A stretch of DNA of 64,000 nucleotides from Sporosarcina sp. FSL W8-0480 (GCF_037963765.1 NZ_CP150166.1:186001-250000), one strand, 5' to 3'; shown: positions 45,032 through 54,290, counted from the stretch's first letter. Translations and numbers: made by a program. Notes: generated by a model not told the origin, from the letters alone.

Positions 45032-45060
45032 AGTATAGGAGACTATTTTTTAAAAGTCAA
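45032..45060 (-). promoter_or_regulatory. Promoter of the SAM-I/metY/hom transcript
   Basis: On the minus strand TTGACT, 17 bp, TATACT, about 25 bp before the aptamer. Same hexamers and spacing as the metG T-box promoter. Confidence 0.85.
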
Positions 45061-45159
45061 GGGGGCAAATTTATTTTTTTCTGAAACTTGCGCTTTGTTA
45101 ATAATGTTATGATGATTTTATTAGTTATGAAGTGAGCTTGGGCGTTCGATGAGGATTCT

Positions 45160-45610
45160 TGAGCGGTAGGGACACACTGTTGAGCGCGGAATGCGATTCT
45201 TGAGCGCGGATGGACAATGTTAAGCGCGAAATGCAATTCTTGAGCGCGGATGCACAATGTTGAGCGCGGAATGCGATTCTTGAGCGCGGATGTACAATGT
45301 TGAGCGCGAAATGTGATTCTTGAGCGCAGATGTACAATGTTGAGCGCGAAATGTGATTCTTGAGCGCGGATGCATAATGTTGAGCGCGAAATGTGATTCT
45401 TGAGCGCGGATGCACATTGTTGAGCGCGAAATGTGATTCTTGAGCGCGGATGCACATTGTTGAGAGCGAAATGCAATTCTTGAGCGCGGATGCATAATGT
45501 TGAGCGCGGAATGCGATTCTTGAGCGCGGATGGACAATGTTGAGCTCGGAATGCGATTCTTGAGCGCGGATGCATAATGTTGAGCGCGTAACTCGATTGT
45601 TGGGCGCACA
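45160..45610 (+). repeat. 20-bp periodic array, core TGAGCGCG (about 23 units)
   Basis: From 45181 to 45601 a TGAGCGCG-type core begins every 20 bp without a slip, 22 units, plus one at 45160. Two unit types alternate: core + GATGNACAATGT and core + AAATGYGATTCT, giving a 40-bp higher order. It is the largest array in the window and lies between the metY riboswitch promoter and plsY. Open frames through it come from its composition and are not genes. Confidence 0.96.
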
Positions 45611-45644
45611 ATTGAAAATCTATACTATTCTTGGGGGATTTAAA

Positions 45645-46274
45645 ATGACTTTATGGATTATAAGCATCGTTGTTTTAGGATATATAGTGGGTTGCTTACA
45701 TGGTTCGACAATTGCACGGTTGATTTCCGGGGTTAATCTGAAAGAGACAGGGGTTAAGAACGCGGGCGCTTCGAATGCGATGATTGTACTTGGGAAAAAA
45801 TATGGCGCACTCGTTGCTTTGATTGATATCGGTAAAGGGATTTTCGCGGTCATTATTGTAAGAGTGCTTGCTGGACATTTTGGATTATCCACTGACCAGA
45901 TCACTTTGTTGTTATTCATTGCGGGTGCCGCTGTTATATTCGGTCATAATTTTCCGTTCCATATGAAATTCAACGGAGGAAAAGGTACTGCAACTGTAAT
46001 CGGGGTGCTCTTTGCTATCGATTGGCGGTTCGGACTTGCCGGATTTGCTCTGTTTATTCTTATCGCCATCGTTACAGATCTTATAGTCTTCGGTGTACTT
46101 ATGCTTTATATCACTCTTATTTTAATGGCCTTTTGGCTCGACGGTACTTGGACAATTTTTGTCGCAGCTTTACTTTTTTTGATGGCAATTTGGAAGCATA
46201 TTGAAAATCTTAAAAGGATTCGCGAAGGTACCGAACCACGTATTCGCGCAGCATTTAAGAAAAAACGGCAATAA
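45645..46274 (+). CDS. plsY: Glycerol-3-phosphate acyltransferase PlsY-like
   Basis: Membrane acyltransferase that uses acyl-phosphate to acylate glycerol-3-phosphate, the first step of phospholipid synthesis. 209 residues, about five helices. The three PlsY motifs are present: CLHGSTIARLISG, TGVKNAGASNA and IFGHNFPFHMKFNGGKGTAT. Motif 1 has His-Gly-Ser where most have Ile/Ser-Pro-Ser. The start at 45645 follows TGGGGG; the longer frame begins inside the repeat array. It may be a second PlsY copy. Confidence 0.87.
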   Translation: MTLWIISIVVLGYIVGCLHGSTIARLISGVNLKETGVKNAGASNAMIVLGKKYGALVALIDIGKGIFAVIIVRVLAGHFGLSTDQITLLLFIAGAAVIFGHNFPFHMKFNGGKGTATVIGVLFAIDWRFGLAGFALFILIAIVTDLIVFGVLMLYITLILMAFWLDGTWTIFVAALLFLMAIWKHIENLKRIREGTEPRIRAAFKKKRQ

Positions 46275-46297
46275 ATCTATTATCCTTATGGATAGCA

Positions 46298-46340
46298 AAG
46301 AGGCACTTTAACAGTTGATCTGTTCAAGTGCCTCTTTTGT
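46298..46340. terminator. Bidirectional terminator between plsY and tauE
   Basis: AAAGAGGCACTT pairs with AAGTGCCTCTTT around a 16-base loop. Confidence 0.88.
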
Positions 46341-46344
46341 AATG

Positions 46345-47118
46345 TCAAAAATCTAACCAGATTTTGATGGCTGTACCTAAAATTAATAAAGCCAATATAC
46401 CCTGCAATATTTTCGTGTTCATCTTCTGTCCAGCCTTTGCCCCCAATGGAGCAGCGAGGATACTGGCTACAATCATAACAGCAGCCGGACTGTAAAGGAC
46501 TTGGTCCGTTACAATCTTTCCTATAGTCGATCCAATCGATGAAATGAATGTGATTGCAAGTGACGTTGCTATCGTCATGCGCGTCGGTATTTTTAGGACG
46601 ACAAGCATGATCGGAACTAAAATAAAAGCTCCTGCAGCTCCTACTATTCCGGCCGCAACCCCTACAATGAAAGCTAATACCGCCGAAAGCCATTTATTGA
46701 AAAAAACCTGATCCGTCGGAATATCGTCCAATCCTTTCTTTGGAATGAACATCATGATGGCCGCAATTGTTGCCAAAATGCCGTATACAAGGTTGATGCT
46801 TCCCTCTGAAATCAAGTTGGATCCGTAGCCCCCGATGAAACTTCCTACCAAGATTGCGCTGCCCATATAAATTATTAATGTTTTATTGAGATATCCACTT
46901 TTCCGATACGCCCATACACCCGAAATTGTCGCGAAAAACACTTGAATCGCGCTAATGCCAGAGACTTCATGTGCAGAGAATGCCGCAACGCCAAGCAAGG
47001 GCGGGATGTATAATAGCATCGGGTATTTGATAATTGAACCGCCGATGCCGACCATGCCGGAAACGAAGGATCCAACAAACCCGATAAGGAAAATCGCGAC
47101 TAAAAATGTCATATCCAT
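46345..47118 (-). CDS. tauE: TauE/SafE-family sulfur anion exporter
   Basis: 257 residues, about eight helices. The family repeat is visible as [20 protein letters not shown] and [20 protein letters not shown]. In the Staphylococcus cst system, a TauE homologue exports sulfite or a related anion made by persulfide oxidation. Here it is last in the CstR-controlled operon. AGGAGG precedes the ATG. Confidence 0.87.
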   Translation of the reverse strand: MDMTFLVAIFLIGFVGSFVSGMVGIGGSIIKYPMLLYIPPLLGVAAFSAHEVSGISAIQVFFATISGVWAYRKSGYLNKTLIIYMGSAILVGSFIGGYGSNLISEGSINLVYGILATIAAIMMFIPKKGLDDIPTDQVFFNKWLSAVLAFIVGVAAGIVGAAGAFILVPIMLVVLKIPTRMTIATSLAITFISSIGSTIGKIVTDQVLYSPAAVMIVASILAAPLGAKAGQKMNTKILQGILALLILGTAIKIWLDF

Positions 47119-47146
47119 AGAGTCGTCCTCCTATTTGTTATTAAGA

Positions 47147-47172
47147 AAAGGGTATCTACTTAGATACCCCCT
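47147..47172 (-). terminator. Hairpin between tusA and tauE
   Basis: GGGTATCTA-AG-TAGATACCC on the minus strand is a perfect nine-pair stem followed by TTTTCTT. It probably attenuates transcription into tauE. Its GGGTAT/ATACCC arms also resemble CstR half sites, so a second role is possible. Confidence 0.65.
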
Positions 47173-47181
47173 CCCCTACAC

Positions 47182-47409
47182 TCATCCTTTTTTAATAAAA
47201 AACGTAAAGACGCTATCTTCCTCTTTTTGGTCTACCATTTCATGACCGCTGGATTTCGCCCATGCTGTCAAATCAGCAACTGAGCCTTTATCGGTCGTAT
47301 GGATTTCCAAGATTTCTCCTGCTTCCAATTCCTTTATCGCCTTCCTTGTACGTACAACAGGCATTGGGCATGCTAATCCTTTTGCATCTACTACATTTCT
47401 ACTATTCAT
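47182..47409 (-). CDS. tusA: TusA-like sulfur carrier protein
   Basis: 75 residues with the sulfurtransferase motif GLACPMPVVRTRKA (Cys14), where a persulfide is carried. Part of the CstR operon between the rhodanese/dioxygenase fusion and tauE. ATG at 47409. Confidence 0.92.
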   Translation of the reverse strand: MNSRNVVDAKGLACPMPVVRTRKAIKELEAGEILEIHTTDKGSVADLTAWAKSSGHEMVDQKEEDSVFTFFIKKG

Positions 47410-47442
47410 TTGTCATCTTCTCCTTTTAATTTAATTTTTTTA

Positions 47443-48906
47443 TTAACGGACTGCACAACGATTAGGTCCAATTTCCATTTCACGTTGTGTTTCTTCATCG
47501 GGCATGATTCTTCCCATGTTCGTTTGACGGATTTCTTGGTATGCATTTGGTTGAGGAGGTAAATTTCCTGTTACCATTTGACGGAACTCTTGTTCATCCT
47601 CGATATTTAAACCGTGGTTCTTCTCAAAAAGTGTTCCTAACTTTTCCGATACACTTCCGTCTTCTTTCAATTCTTCGATGATCATGAAGTGCGCTGGCAG
47701 AACGAGCAGGTCCTTTGCCAGTTCACGGTAACGGCCATACAACGTTTCCCGTAGGTCGCGAACCCAATCCTCCGCTAATCCCGCAAGGTCTGGACGCCCA
47801 ATGGAATCGATGAATAAAATATCACCTGATAATAAATAGGCATCATCGACAATAAACGAAGTAGAGCCAATTGTATGACCCGGTGAATAAAGTGCCTGAA
47901 TATCAATTTTTGAACTACCCACCGTTATGACACGACCATCTTCAAGCGGTTCGTATGCAAACGTCACTTCAGTAGCGTCTTTTGGTGGTAGCCAGTACGT
48001 TCCATTCACGGCTTCAGCAATTTTTCGTCCCCCGGAAATATGGTCCGCGTGCAGATGTGTATCGAGCACATTCGTAATTTTTACGTCCAACTGTTTTGCG
48101 AAATCAATGAAGACATCTGTCATTCTTGTCGCATCTACAATTGCGGCTTCCCCGTTCGAAATGATCATGTAAGAAAGGCATCCTTTTCCGATTCGGATGA
48201 ATTGATAAATAGCACCACCATCTTTCAAGTTGCCAACTTTCACAGGCTCCAAATGTTCACTCCATGCTTTCATGCCACCTTGCAAGTAGTTGACATCACG
48301 TCCGGCTTCAGCGAGCATTTCCGCGACAAATATAGAAGAACCCTCCTTCGCACAGACAACAACAACAGCCTGATCTGTCGGGATTTGATCGAGGATTTCT
48401 TCCACTCCATCCAGTAAATCAAAATAAGGGATATTCAAGTACTGGATATTCTCCCCTTCGATTTTCCAATCAGCAAACGCGTCTTCATTACGGACATCCA
48501 ATACGAAGAATTTCTCTTTATTAATCACTTTTTTTGCAACTTCTTCAGCGGTTATTGGTGTACCTAAATTACCACCAATACTGGTGGGAGTATTATTTTT
48601 TGTAAAAAAATCCTCTACTGGTCCTTCCCAAGCTAACATACCGCCTTCCATATTAGCGACTTTATATCCGTAGCTTTCAAGGAATTTCGTCGCCTGTCCA
48701 CTGCGGCCTCCCGAACGACAAACCATTGTGTATTCAACCGCTTTATCCAACTCATTCATACGGAATTCCAATAAACCAAGCGGTATATTAATCGCACCAG
48801 GGATTTTACCTTCTGCAACTTCATCCACCTCTCGAACATCTATCAGATTAAGCTGTTTGCCCTCGGATAATTTTGCTTCAATTTCTTTTGCTGTTACTTC
48901 AATCAT
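47443..48906 (-). CDS. Rhodanese-rhodanese-persulfide dioxygenase fusion (CstB-like)
   Basis: 487 residues. Two N-terminal rhodanese domains (1-97, Cys63 in VCRSGGRSG; 115-215, Cys185 in VVCAKEGSS), then a metallo-beta-lactamase domain of the ETHE1 persulfide-dioxygenase type. That domain has His284, His286, Asp288 and His289 in THLHADH, plus His344, Asp362 and His406. A C-terminal Cys484 ends the chain. It should transfer and oxidise low-molecular-weight persulfides. Staphylococcal CstB has the dioxygenase first and rhodanese last, so the order here is reversed. Both rhodanese cysteines are retained. Confidence 0.9.
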   Translation of the reverse strand: MIEVTAKEIEAKLSEGKQLNLIDVREVDEVAEGKIPGAINIPLGLLEFRMNELDKAVEYTMVCRSGGRSGQATKFLESYGYKVANMEGGMLAWEGPVEDFFTKNNTPTSIGGNLGTPITAEEVAKKVINKEKFFVLDVRNEDAFADWKIEGENIQYLNIPYFDLLDGVEEILDQIPTDQAVVVVCAKEGSSIFVAEMLAEAGRDVNYLQGGMKAWSEHLEPVKVGNLKDGGAIYQFIRIGKGCLSYMIISNGEAAIVDATRMTDVFIDFAKQLDVKITNVLDTHLHADHISGGRKIAEAVNGTYWLPPKDATEVTFAYEPLEDGRVITVGSSKIDIQALYSPGHTIGSTSFIVDDAYLLSGDILFIDSIGRPDLAGLAEDWVRDLRETLYGRYRELAKDLLVLPAHFMIIEELKEDGSVSEKLGTLFEKNHGLNIEDEQEFRQMVTGNLPPQPNAYQEIRQTNMGRIMPDEETQREMEIGPNRCAVR

Positions 48907-48921
48907 TTTATTTCCTCCTTT

Positions 48922-49401
48922 TTAGATAAATAAATTCACATTGCCCTCTTGTGCATCAGCTAAATAAGCCGCGACTCCCGCATAATCGATACCATCTAGT
49001 AATTCGTTTTGATCAAGACCTAACAAATCCATTGTCATTGTACATGCTACAAGTTTGATATCTTGTTCCTGCGCCAATTCGATCAGCTGGGGAAGCGTCA
49101 TCGCATTATGCTTCTTTATGACATGCTTAATCATTTTAGGTCCCATTCCAGCCATATTCATTTTTGAAATGCCCAACTTATCAGCCCCACGCGGCATCAT
49201 TTTCCCGAACATCTTTTCAAGGAAACCTTTTTTAACTGGCACATGTTCCTCCTTACGAAGTGCATTCAAACCCCAAAATGTATGGAAGATTGTGACTTCA
49301 TGATCATAAGCCACGGCTCCATTTGCAATGATATAGGCTGCCATTGCTTTATCATAATCGCCACTGAACAACACAATGGTCGTCTTTTTCGTTCCCGACA
49401 A
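48922..49401 (-). CDS. DsrE/DsrF/DrsH-like sulfur-transfer protein
   Basis: 159 residues of the DsrE2 type: TTIVLFSGDYDKAMAAYIIA start, FHTFWGLNALRK, and the redox Cys in LVACTMTMDLLG. Such proteins accept or hand on sulfane sulfur. First gene of the operon behind the CstR-type operator. I take the TTG at 49401, eight bases after AAAGGA; the ATG three codons earlier touches that site. Confidence 0.87.
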   Translation of the reverse strand: MSGTKKTTIVLFSGDYDKAMAAYIIANGAVAYDHEVTIFHTFWGLNALRKEEHVPVKKGFLEKMFGKMMPRGADKLGISKMNMAGMGPKMIKHVIKKHNAMTLPQLIELAQEQDIKLVACTMTMDLLGLDQNELLDGIDYAGVAAYLADAQEGNVNLFI

Positions 49402-49428
49402 TATAATCATCCTTTCTTTTCACTACCA

Positions 49429-49471
49429 TTACCCCTATGGGTATATTAAAGAGTTAAAATAAAAGAGTCAA
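49429..49471 (-). promoter_or_regulatory. CstR-type operator and promoter of the dsrE-tauE operon
   Basis: On the minus strand TTGACT (49471-49466), 17 bp, TAATAT (49448-49443), followed by TATACCCATAGGGGTAA (49445-49429). The ATACCC...GGGGTA inverted repeat matches CsoR/CstR operators and overlaps the -10 box, so repressor binding would exclude polymerase. Confidence 0.78.
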
Positions 49472-49501
49472 CAGTTTGTGACTCTTTACGAGCAGGTCTA
49501 C

Positions 49502-49765
49502 TTAACGGCTCTTTACAAGAAGATTTACAGCTTCCTTCACGATATCCTCTTGAGACATCGGATTATTTTCGTCAATACTTTGCATGCATGCAATGATGTT
49601 CGAGCTGACAATGACGCCAATTGTACGGTCAATTGCCGAACGAGATGCTGACAATTGCGTGACGACCTCTTTGCAGTCCTTGCCTTCTTCAATCATTCGT
49701 AAAATCCCTTTTATCTGGCCTTCGATTCTTTTTAATCGATTTACAACTTTTTCATCGTATTGCAA
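49502..49765 (-). CDS. cstR: CstR persulfide-sensing repressor (CsoR family)
   Basis: 87 residues, all helical. Cys31 (GKDCKEVV) and Cys60 (SNIIACMQ) are present, but the copper-binding His of CsoR is Asn56. That fits CstR, which senses persulfides by cross-linking its two Cys instead of binding copper. Autoregulated by a site in its own promoter spacer. ATG at 49765 (MQYDEKVVNRLKRIEGQIKG) behind AAAGGAG. Confidence 0.9.
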   Translation of the reverse strand: MQYDEKVVNRLKRIEGQIKGILRMIEEGKDCKEVVTQLSASRSAIDRTIGVIVSSNIIACMQSIDENNPMSQEDIVKEAVNLLVKSR

Positions 49766-49801
49766 TTCGTTTCAGCTCCTTTCTTGTTGATTATGTTTAA
49801 T

Positions 49802-49830
49802 AGTTTATACCCCCTTAGGTATATTGTCAA
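49802..49830 (-). promoter_or_regulatory. cstR promoter with CstR-type operator in spacer
   Basis: On the minus strand TTGACA (49830-49825), 17 bp, TAAACT (49807-49802). TATACCTAAGGGGGTATA (49823-49806) fills the spacer, indicating autoregulation. Confidence 0.8.
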
Positions 49831-49885
49831 GAGGTTTGATTGTAGTCAACGAATCCTGTTTTCAGCGAAGTTCGACAAATTATGG

Positions 49886-49979
49886 TATACTAATAGTAGA
49901 CAACTTGATTTAGATCGTTTTCGACTAGTTGTTTTCCATCATGACTTTTTTGGCTAAGGACAATCCTTAGCGTTTTTTC
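49886..49979 (+). ncRNA. Candidate short terminated transcript upstream of DUF2187 gene
   Basis: TGGTATACT (extended -10, 49883-49891) would start RNA near 49898. A strong terminator, GCTAAGGA-CAA-TCCTTAGC plus six T (49953-49978), lies 80 bases on. Internal ACAACT/AGTTGT arms could pair. The terminator is before the DUF2187 start at 50021, so this is either an attenuated leader or an independent small RNA. No frame of note inside. Confidence 0.4.
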
Positions 49980-50020
49980 TTTATAGGTTATGGTGAGAAT
50001 GCACAGTAGGAGGGATTCGA

Positions 50021-50242
50021 TTGGCTTTTCCACGTAGGGAGAAACCTGTTTCAGATTTTGTCGCAGCTCGTCATATTGACGAAGAGATTTCATTCACCCG
50101 TAATGATCATGAGGTGAATGGAACAATCCACAAGATACTAGAGAATTCGGTTATCGTGAAGATTTCCGAGGATGATGCAGAGAGGATTGGTGTCGCATCC
50201 AATCTCACTGTTGTTGCACACAAGAACTACTCAGTAGGTTAA
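50021..50242 (+). CDS. DUF2187-family protein (YkvS-like)
   Basis: 73 residues with the family core NGTIHKILENSVIVKISE and the ending TVVAHKNY. Soluble, KOW-like small beta fold; function unknown. TTG start at 50021 behind AGGAGGG. A terminator-like hairpin in its leader suggests regulation by attenuation. Confidence 0.78.
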   Translation: MAFPRREKPVSDFVAARHIDEEISFTRNDHEVNGTIHKILENSVIVKISEDDAERIGVASNLTVVAHKNYSVG

Positions 50243-50250
50243 TCTATACG

Positions 50251-50280
50251 AAAAGGGCATCTCTCAGGAGTGCCCTTTTT
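50251..50280. terminator. Bidirectional terminator after DUF2187 gene
   Basis: AAAGGGCA pairs with TGCCCTTT around an 11-base loop, with T- and A-rich flanks. Confidence 0.85.
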
Positions 50281-50287
50281 CAATTCT

Positions 50288-51298
50288 TTATAAAATAAAA
50301 TACACTAAAACAGATAAACAAATTGATGTTATTGTGACCGCTATTAATGGTCTCATCGCCCGGTCTAATAAGTCTTTCAAACTTACGTTTAGACCAAGCC
50401 CGACCATTGCGGCTGTCAATAGCCACGTTGTTGCGCTACTGATTCCTGACATCACCCCGTCCGTTACCGGAATGGAATGACCTAATACATAACTTCCAAA
50501 CAAGCTCATTAATATGAACCCGACAAGGAACCATGGGAATTCGATTTTGGTCTGCTCCCCATCCTCTCCCTTGCTTTTACGTTTCATGAAATAGATAAAG
50601 ATAAAGCATAGTGGTACCAATAGAAATACCCTGCCTAATTTTGCGAGTAATGCGATGGCGAGTGCATCCTCCCCTGCTGGTGCAGCCGCAATTGCAACAT
50701 GCGCCAATTCATGGAGACTCATTCCCGACCAAATTCCATAATCAGTTGGAAGAAGGGGCAATATTGGTCGCAATAGCGTGTAACCGATTGCAAAAACTGT
50801 TCCTAACATCGCGATAATACCAACGCCAATTGCGGTATCTTCATCCTTGGCTTTGATAATCGGTGCGACCGCTGCGATGGCTGCTGCCCCACAAACACCA
50901 GTCCCGACACCAAGGAGCAAAGAAATATTCCTATCCGCCTTCAACCATTTTGCAAGAAGCACCATGGCTCCAATCGCAAAAGCGATGACCAATACATCGC
51001 GCGCCAACAGTCCTAAACCATCTCGGAATACAACGTCAATGTTTAATTTCAATCCGTATAGAATGATTGCCAACCGAAGCAGTTTTTTAGTTGAAAAGGT
51101 AATTCCTGCGCGAACCCATTCGGGATAACCGAATAATTGTCTATATGTAACAGCGATGATAATGGCGCTTGCCAACTGTCCTATGTGACTGAATCCGGGT
51201 ACTTTCGCTAGTATAAAACCTAATAAAGCAATAAAAAATGTGAAAGCAATTCCCGTGATCCATAGAATTTTCTTGTTAGTGAGCTTCTTTTCAATCAT
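50288..51298 (-). CDS. YeiH/YadS-type (UPF0324) membrane protein
   Basis: 336 residues, about ten helices. Family motifs are LRLAIILYGLKLN, LLLGVGTGVCGAAAIAAVAP and SLHELAHVAIAAA. Members are putative sulfate/sulfite-type exporters, usually next to and controlled by a LysR regulator such as YeiE, as here. The start at 51298 follows AAGGAGG. Substrate not proven; the sulfur operon next door fits a sulfur anion. Confidence 0.87.
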   Translation of the reverse strand: MIEKKLTNKKILWITGIAFTFFIALLGFILAKVPGFSHIGQLASAIIIAVTYRQLFGYPEWVRAGITFSTKKLLRLAIILYGLKLNIDVVFRDGLGLLARDVLVIAFAIGAMVLLAKWLKADRNISLLLGVGTGVCGAAAIAAVAPIIKAKDEDTAIGVGIIAMLGTVFAIGYTLLRPILPLLPTDYGIWSGMSLHELAHVAIAAAPAGEDALAIALLAKLGRVFLLVPLCFIFIYFMKRKSKGEDGEQTKIEFPWFLVGFILMSLFGSYVLGHSIPVTDGVMSGISSATTWLLTAAMVGLGLNVSLKDLLDRAMRPLIAVTITSICLSVLVYFIL

Positions 51299-51338
51299 AT
51301 TCAGCACCTCCTTATTTAAGGGTAATACGAAGTATTTC

Positions 51339-51380
51339 ATAAGTAAAATAAATTATAATAATGAGTATGATAAGTAAAAT
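51339..51380. promoter_or_regulatory. Direct repeats between yeiH and lysR
   Basis: ATAAGTAAAAT occurs at 51339-51349 and 51370-51380, 31 bp apart (about three helical turns), within the A/T-rich divergent promoter region. Possible LysR-type activator binding sites. Confidence 0.45.
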
Positions 51381-51407
51381 GTTATAATCGAATTCAAGGA
51401 GTGATGA

Positions 51408-52307
51408 ATGGTGGATCAGCAACTTCAAATATTTGTTACAGTAGCTGAAAAAGAGAGCTTCTCACGTGCCGCCGAGGAGCACCATATGACCCAACCGGCA
51501 GTTAGCCAGTATATACGCCAACTTGAAGATGAGATTGGGGCAAGGCTATTGGAACGCACCAATAAGTATGTTCGACTAAACAAAGCAGGCGAAATCGTTT
51601 ATCACCACGCAAAGGAAATTCTTGCTTTATATACGAAAATGCAAAATCTTGTCGATGACCTTGCGAATAAGGCGAGCGGCCCTCTGTCTATTGGCGCCAG
51701 TTATACATTCGGAGAATACGTACTGCCACGCATTATCGCCAATCTAAAGCATACTTATCCCGATATCCAACCTACCGTTACCATTGGGAATACGGCAACA
51801 ATAGCTGAATTGGTCGCCGGCCATCAGCTCGATATTGGAATTGTGGAGGGAAAGTTCAATGCGGCAAAACTCATTGTCGAGGATTTTGCAGAAGACGCTA
51901 TGGTCGTCGTATGCGGAAGCAACCACTCGCTCGCCAAAAGCGATAGGCTGATTGAACTTAATTCATTGGAACGGGAAACGTGGATTGTTCGGGAGAAAGG
52001 CTCGGGAACACGGGAGGCCATGGACAATTTATTTTCACAATATGGAATTTCGCCAACAAATTTGATGAATTTCAGTAGCACACAACCCATTAAAGAATCT
52101 GTGGAAGCGGGTCTTGGAATCAGCCTTCTTTCCCAATGGTCTTTGAAAAAAGAGTTGAAGAACGGTGACTTGCACGTGCTGAATATTAGGGGTCTGCCAT
52201 TCACCAGGAAGTTCTCCATTGTAACGAACACACCGTTTCAAACAAAGGCACTTGAGGTTTTCATCGAGATCCTTCGGACGAATAAATTGCTAACGACACT
52301 TGACTAA
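51408..52307 (+). CDS. LysR-family regulator (CysL/YeiE-like)
   Basis: 299 residues. N-terminal helix-turn-helix (FSRAAEEHHMTQPAVSQYIR, QLEDEIGARLLERT), then a periplasmic-binding-like effector domain (GPLSIGASYTFGEYVLPRII). Divergent from the YeiH gene, its probable target, in the arrangement known for YeiE/YeiH and CysL-type regulators of sulfur metabolism. ATG at 51408 behind AAGGAG. Confidence 0.9.
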   Translation: MVDQQLQIFVTVAEKESFSRAAEEHHMTQPAVSQYIRQLEDEIGARLLERTNKYVRLNKAGEIVYHHAKEILALYTKMQNLVDDLANKASGPLSIGASYTFGEYVLPRIIANLKHTYPDIQPTVTIGNTATIAELVAGHQLDIGIVEGKFNAAKLIVEDFAEDAMVVVCGSNHSLAKSDRLIELNSLERETWIVREKGSGTREAMDNLFSQYGISPTNLMNFSSTQPIKESVEAGLGISLLSQWSLKKELKNGDLHVLNIRGLPFTRKFSIVTNTPFQTKALEVFIEILRTNKLLTTLD

Positions 52308-52367
52308 AAGGATTATAGACACTTTTCCCGAATAAGTAATAGTACGGAAAGGGGCTGCTGTTTTCCA

Positions 52368-53027
52368 ATGAAAAAAATCGTATTGACAGCAATTATCATT
52401 TTTGGTTCCATTTACATCTTTTTTATTCCACCTGAACCGGTCGGTTTTAAGATCTTTATGAAACTTGTTCCGATGGCGCTTATCCTTACGTTTGCTGCAA
52501 TGACACCGACGTTTGTTTCACGAAATTATAAGAGAACCATTATTGCCGGCCTATTAGTCTGTATGATTGCGGACGGTGTCATCTATTGGTTTTTGGCAGG
52601 TCTTATTACTTTTTTCATCGGACATGTTTTTTACATCTTCGCCTTTAAATCGGTAAGTCGCAATCGTGTGCCTATATGGGCAGCAATTCCACTCTTGCTA
52701 TATGGAGTGTTCATGGCTGTATTGCTTGCAGGTTCACAGTTTTCTGTTGGCCAATCGGTTATGGGGTTCGCAATTATCGCCTATATTGCCGTTATTCTAT
52801 TGATGGGATGGATGGCAATCCGCACACGATTAAAACTTACCATTGTAGGTGCGTTACTATTCATCTTTTCCGACTCCGTGCTTGCTATCGACCGTTTTGT
52901 TCTCGATATTCCTTACCGAGACGCTTTTGTAATGGTGACGTATTATGCAGCCCAAGTTTTCATAGCAGCAAGCATTGGAAGCCGGGTTATTCAGTATTCC
53001 GTGAATCGAAACAATCTGATAAGATGA
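52368..53027 (+). CDS. YhhN/TMEM86-family membrane protein (lysoplasmalogenase-like)
   Basis: 219 residues, about eight helices over the whole length. Family features include KLVPMALILTFAA, GHVFYIFAF and the acidic FSDSVLAIDRF motif. Animal TMEM86 hydrolyses lysoplasmalogens; the bacterial role is not settled. Ends 36 bp before pepT. Confidence 0.82.
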   Translation: MKKIVLTAIIIFGSIYIFFIPPEPVGFKIFMKLVPMALILTFAAMTPTFVSRNYKRTIIAGLLVCMIADGVIYWFLAGLITFFIGHVFYIFAFKSVSRNRVPIWAAIPLLLYGVFMAVLLAGSQFSVGQSVMGFAIIAYIAVILLMGWMAIRTRLKLTIVGALLFIFSDSVLAIDRFVLDIPYRDAFVMVTYYAAQVFIAASIGSRVIQYSVNRNNLIR

Positions 53028-53063
53028 AGGAAACAATGCTTTTTATTATAGGAGGTTTTTAGA

Positions 53064-54290
53064 ATGAAAGAAAAATTGATCGAACGTTTAACACGCTATG
53101 CGAAAATCGATACACAATCGCATGAAGCAAGCACAACTACTCCATCAACTCCGGGACAATGGGATCTGCTTCATGTCCTTGAAAAAGAGCTTGCTGAAAT
53201 TGGTATGGAGGAAATAACTTTAGACGAAAACGGTTATTTATTCGCATCCCTTCCGTCAAATACTGAGAAAGAATTGCCGGTTATCGGATTTCTTGCACAT
53301 GTTGACACTGCGCCGGACTACACTGGTAAAAACGTCAATCCACAGCGAATCGACAATTATGATGGCAATGACATTCAGTTGAATGAAAAGACTGTGATGT
53401 CTGTTAAAGCATTCCCTGAATTGAAAAACTATGTTGGCCACACGCTTATCACAACAGACGGAACGACGTTATTAGGTGCGGACAATAAAGCCGGGATTGC
53501 TGAAATCATGACGGCTATGGAGTATTTGATTCAGAATCCTGACATTAAACATGGGAAACTACGTGTTGCTTTCACACCTGACGAAGAAATTGGGCAAGGG
53601 CCTCATAAGTTCGATGTGGAGGCGTTCGGTGCGAAATATGCGTACACGATGGACGGTGGTCCACTTGGCGAGCTTCAGTATGAAAGCTTTAATGCGGCTG
53701 GCGCTAAATTGACATTCCACGGAACAAATGTGCATCCTGGTTCTGCTAAAGACAAGATGGTGAACTCCATTCTCATTGCAAACCAATTCCAAGCGGCAAT
53801 GCCTGCTGATGAAATTCCGCAAGTGACAGACGGCTATGAAGGGTTCGTCCACCTTACGGATGTGAGTGGATCTGTTGAAAAAACTGAGTTGCATTACATT
53901 ATCCGCTATTTCGATCGCGAAACATTCGAGGCACGTAAACAATTGATGGTCGATACTGTTGAGCAATTGAAACAGGAACATGGCGAAGGTGCCGTTGAAC
54001 TTGAATTGAATGATCAGTATTACAATATGCGTGAGAAAATCGAGCCGGTTATGGAGATTGTCGATATCATTTCGGATGCATTCAAAGTGCTTGAAATCGA
54101 GCCGAATATCGTACCGGTTCGCGGTGGTACGGACGGTTCCCAGCTTTCCTATATGGGTATGCCGACGCCGAATATTTTCACTGGCGGTGAAAACTACCAC
54201 GGCAAATATGAGTATATTTCTGTGGACAATATGGAAAAAGCGACGAACGTCATAATTGAGGCAGTAAAACTTTACGAAGAACGTGCATAA
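53064..54290 (+). CDS. pepT: Peptidase T (tripeptide aminopeptidase)
   Basis: 408-residue zinc peptidase of family M20B that removes the N-terminal residue of tripeptides in the cytoplasm. Metal and catalytic residues: His79 and Asp81 in LAHVDTAPD, Asp140 in LLGADNKAG, Glu174/175 in TPDEEIGQG, then the [13 protein letters not shown] and [10 protein letters not shown] segments. AGGAGG precedes the ATG. Confidence 0.95.
   Translation: MKEKLIERLTRYAKIDTQSHEASTTTPSTPGQWDLLHVLEKELAEIGMEEITLDENGYLFASLPSNTEKELPVIGFLAHVDTAPDYTGKNVNPQRIDNYDGNDIQLNEKTVMSVKAFPELKNYVGHTLITTDGTTLLGADNKAGIAEIMTAMEYLIQNPDIKHGKLRVAFTPDEEIGQGPHKFDVEAFGAKYAYTMDGGPLGELQYESFNAAGAKLTFHGTNVHPGSAKDKMVNSILIANQFQAAMPADEIPQVTDGYEGFVHLTDVSGSVEKTELHYIIRYFDRETFEARKQLMVDTVEQLKQEHGEGAVELELNDQYYNMREKIEPVMEIVDIISDAFKVLEIEPNIVPVRGGTDGSQLSYMGMPTPNIFTGGENYHGKYEYISVDNMEKATNVIIEAVKLYEERA

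Noticed and set aside
45160..45610. CRISPR array
   Set aside because: The step is 20 bp, the conserved part is about 8-10 bp, spacers are not unique 25-40 bp sequences, and there are no cas genes.
45057..45611. Long minus-strand frames (up to 184 codons) giving Arg/Ser/Ala-rich proteins
   Set aside because: They are open because the 20-bp array has a composition free of stops; several overlapping frames are open at once and none has a ribosome site.
47147..47172. Fourth CstR operator
   Set aside because: The arms match half sites, but the stem is longer, lies 3' of tusA and is followed by T residues, so a terminator is the simpler reading; kept only as a possible dual role.
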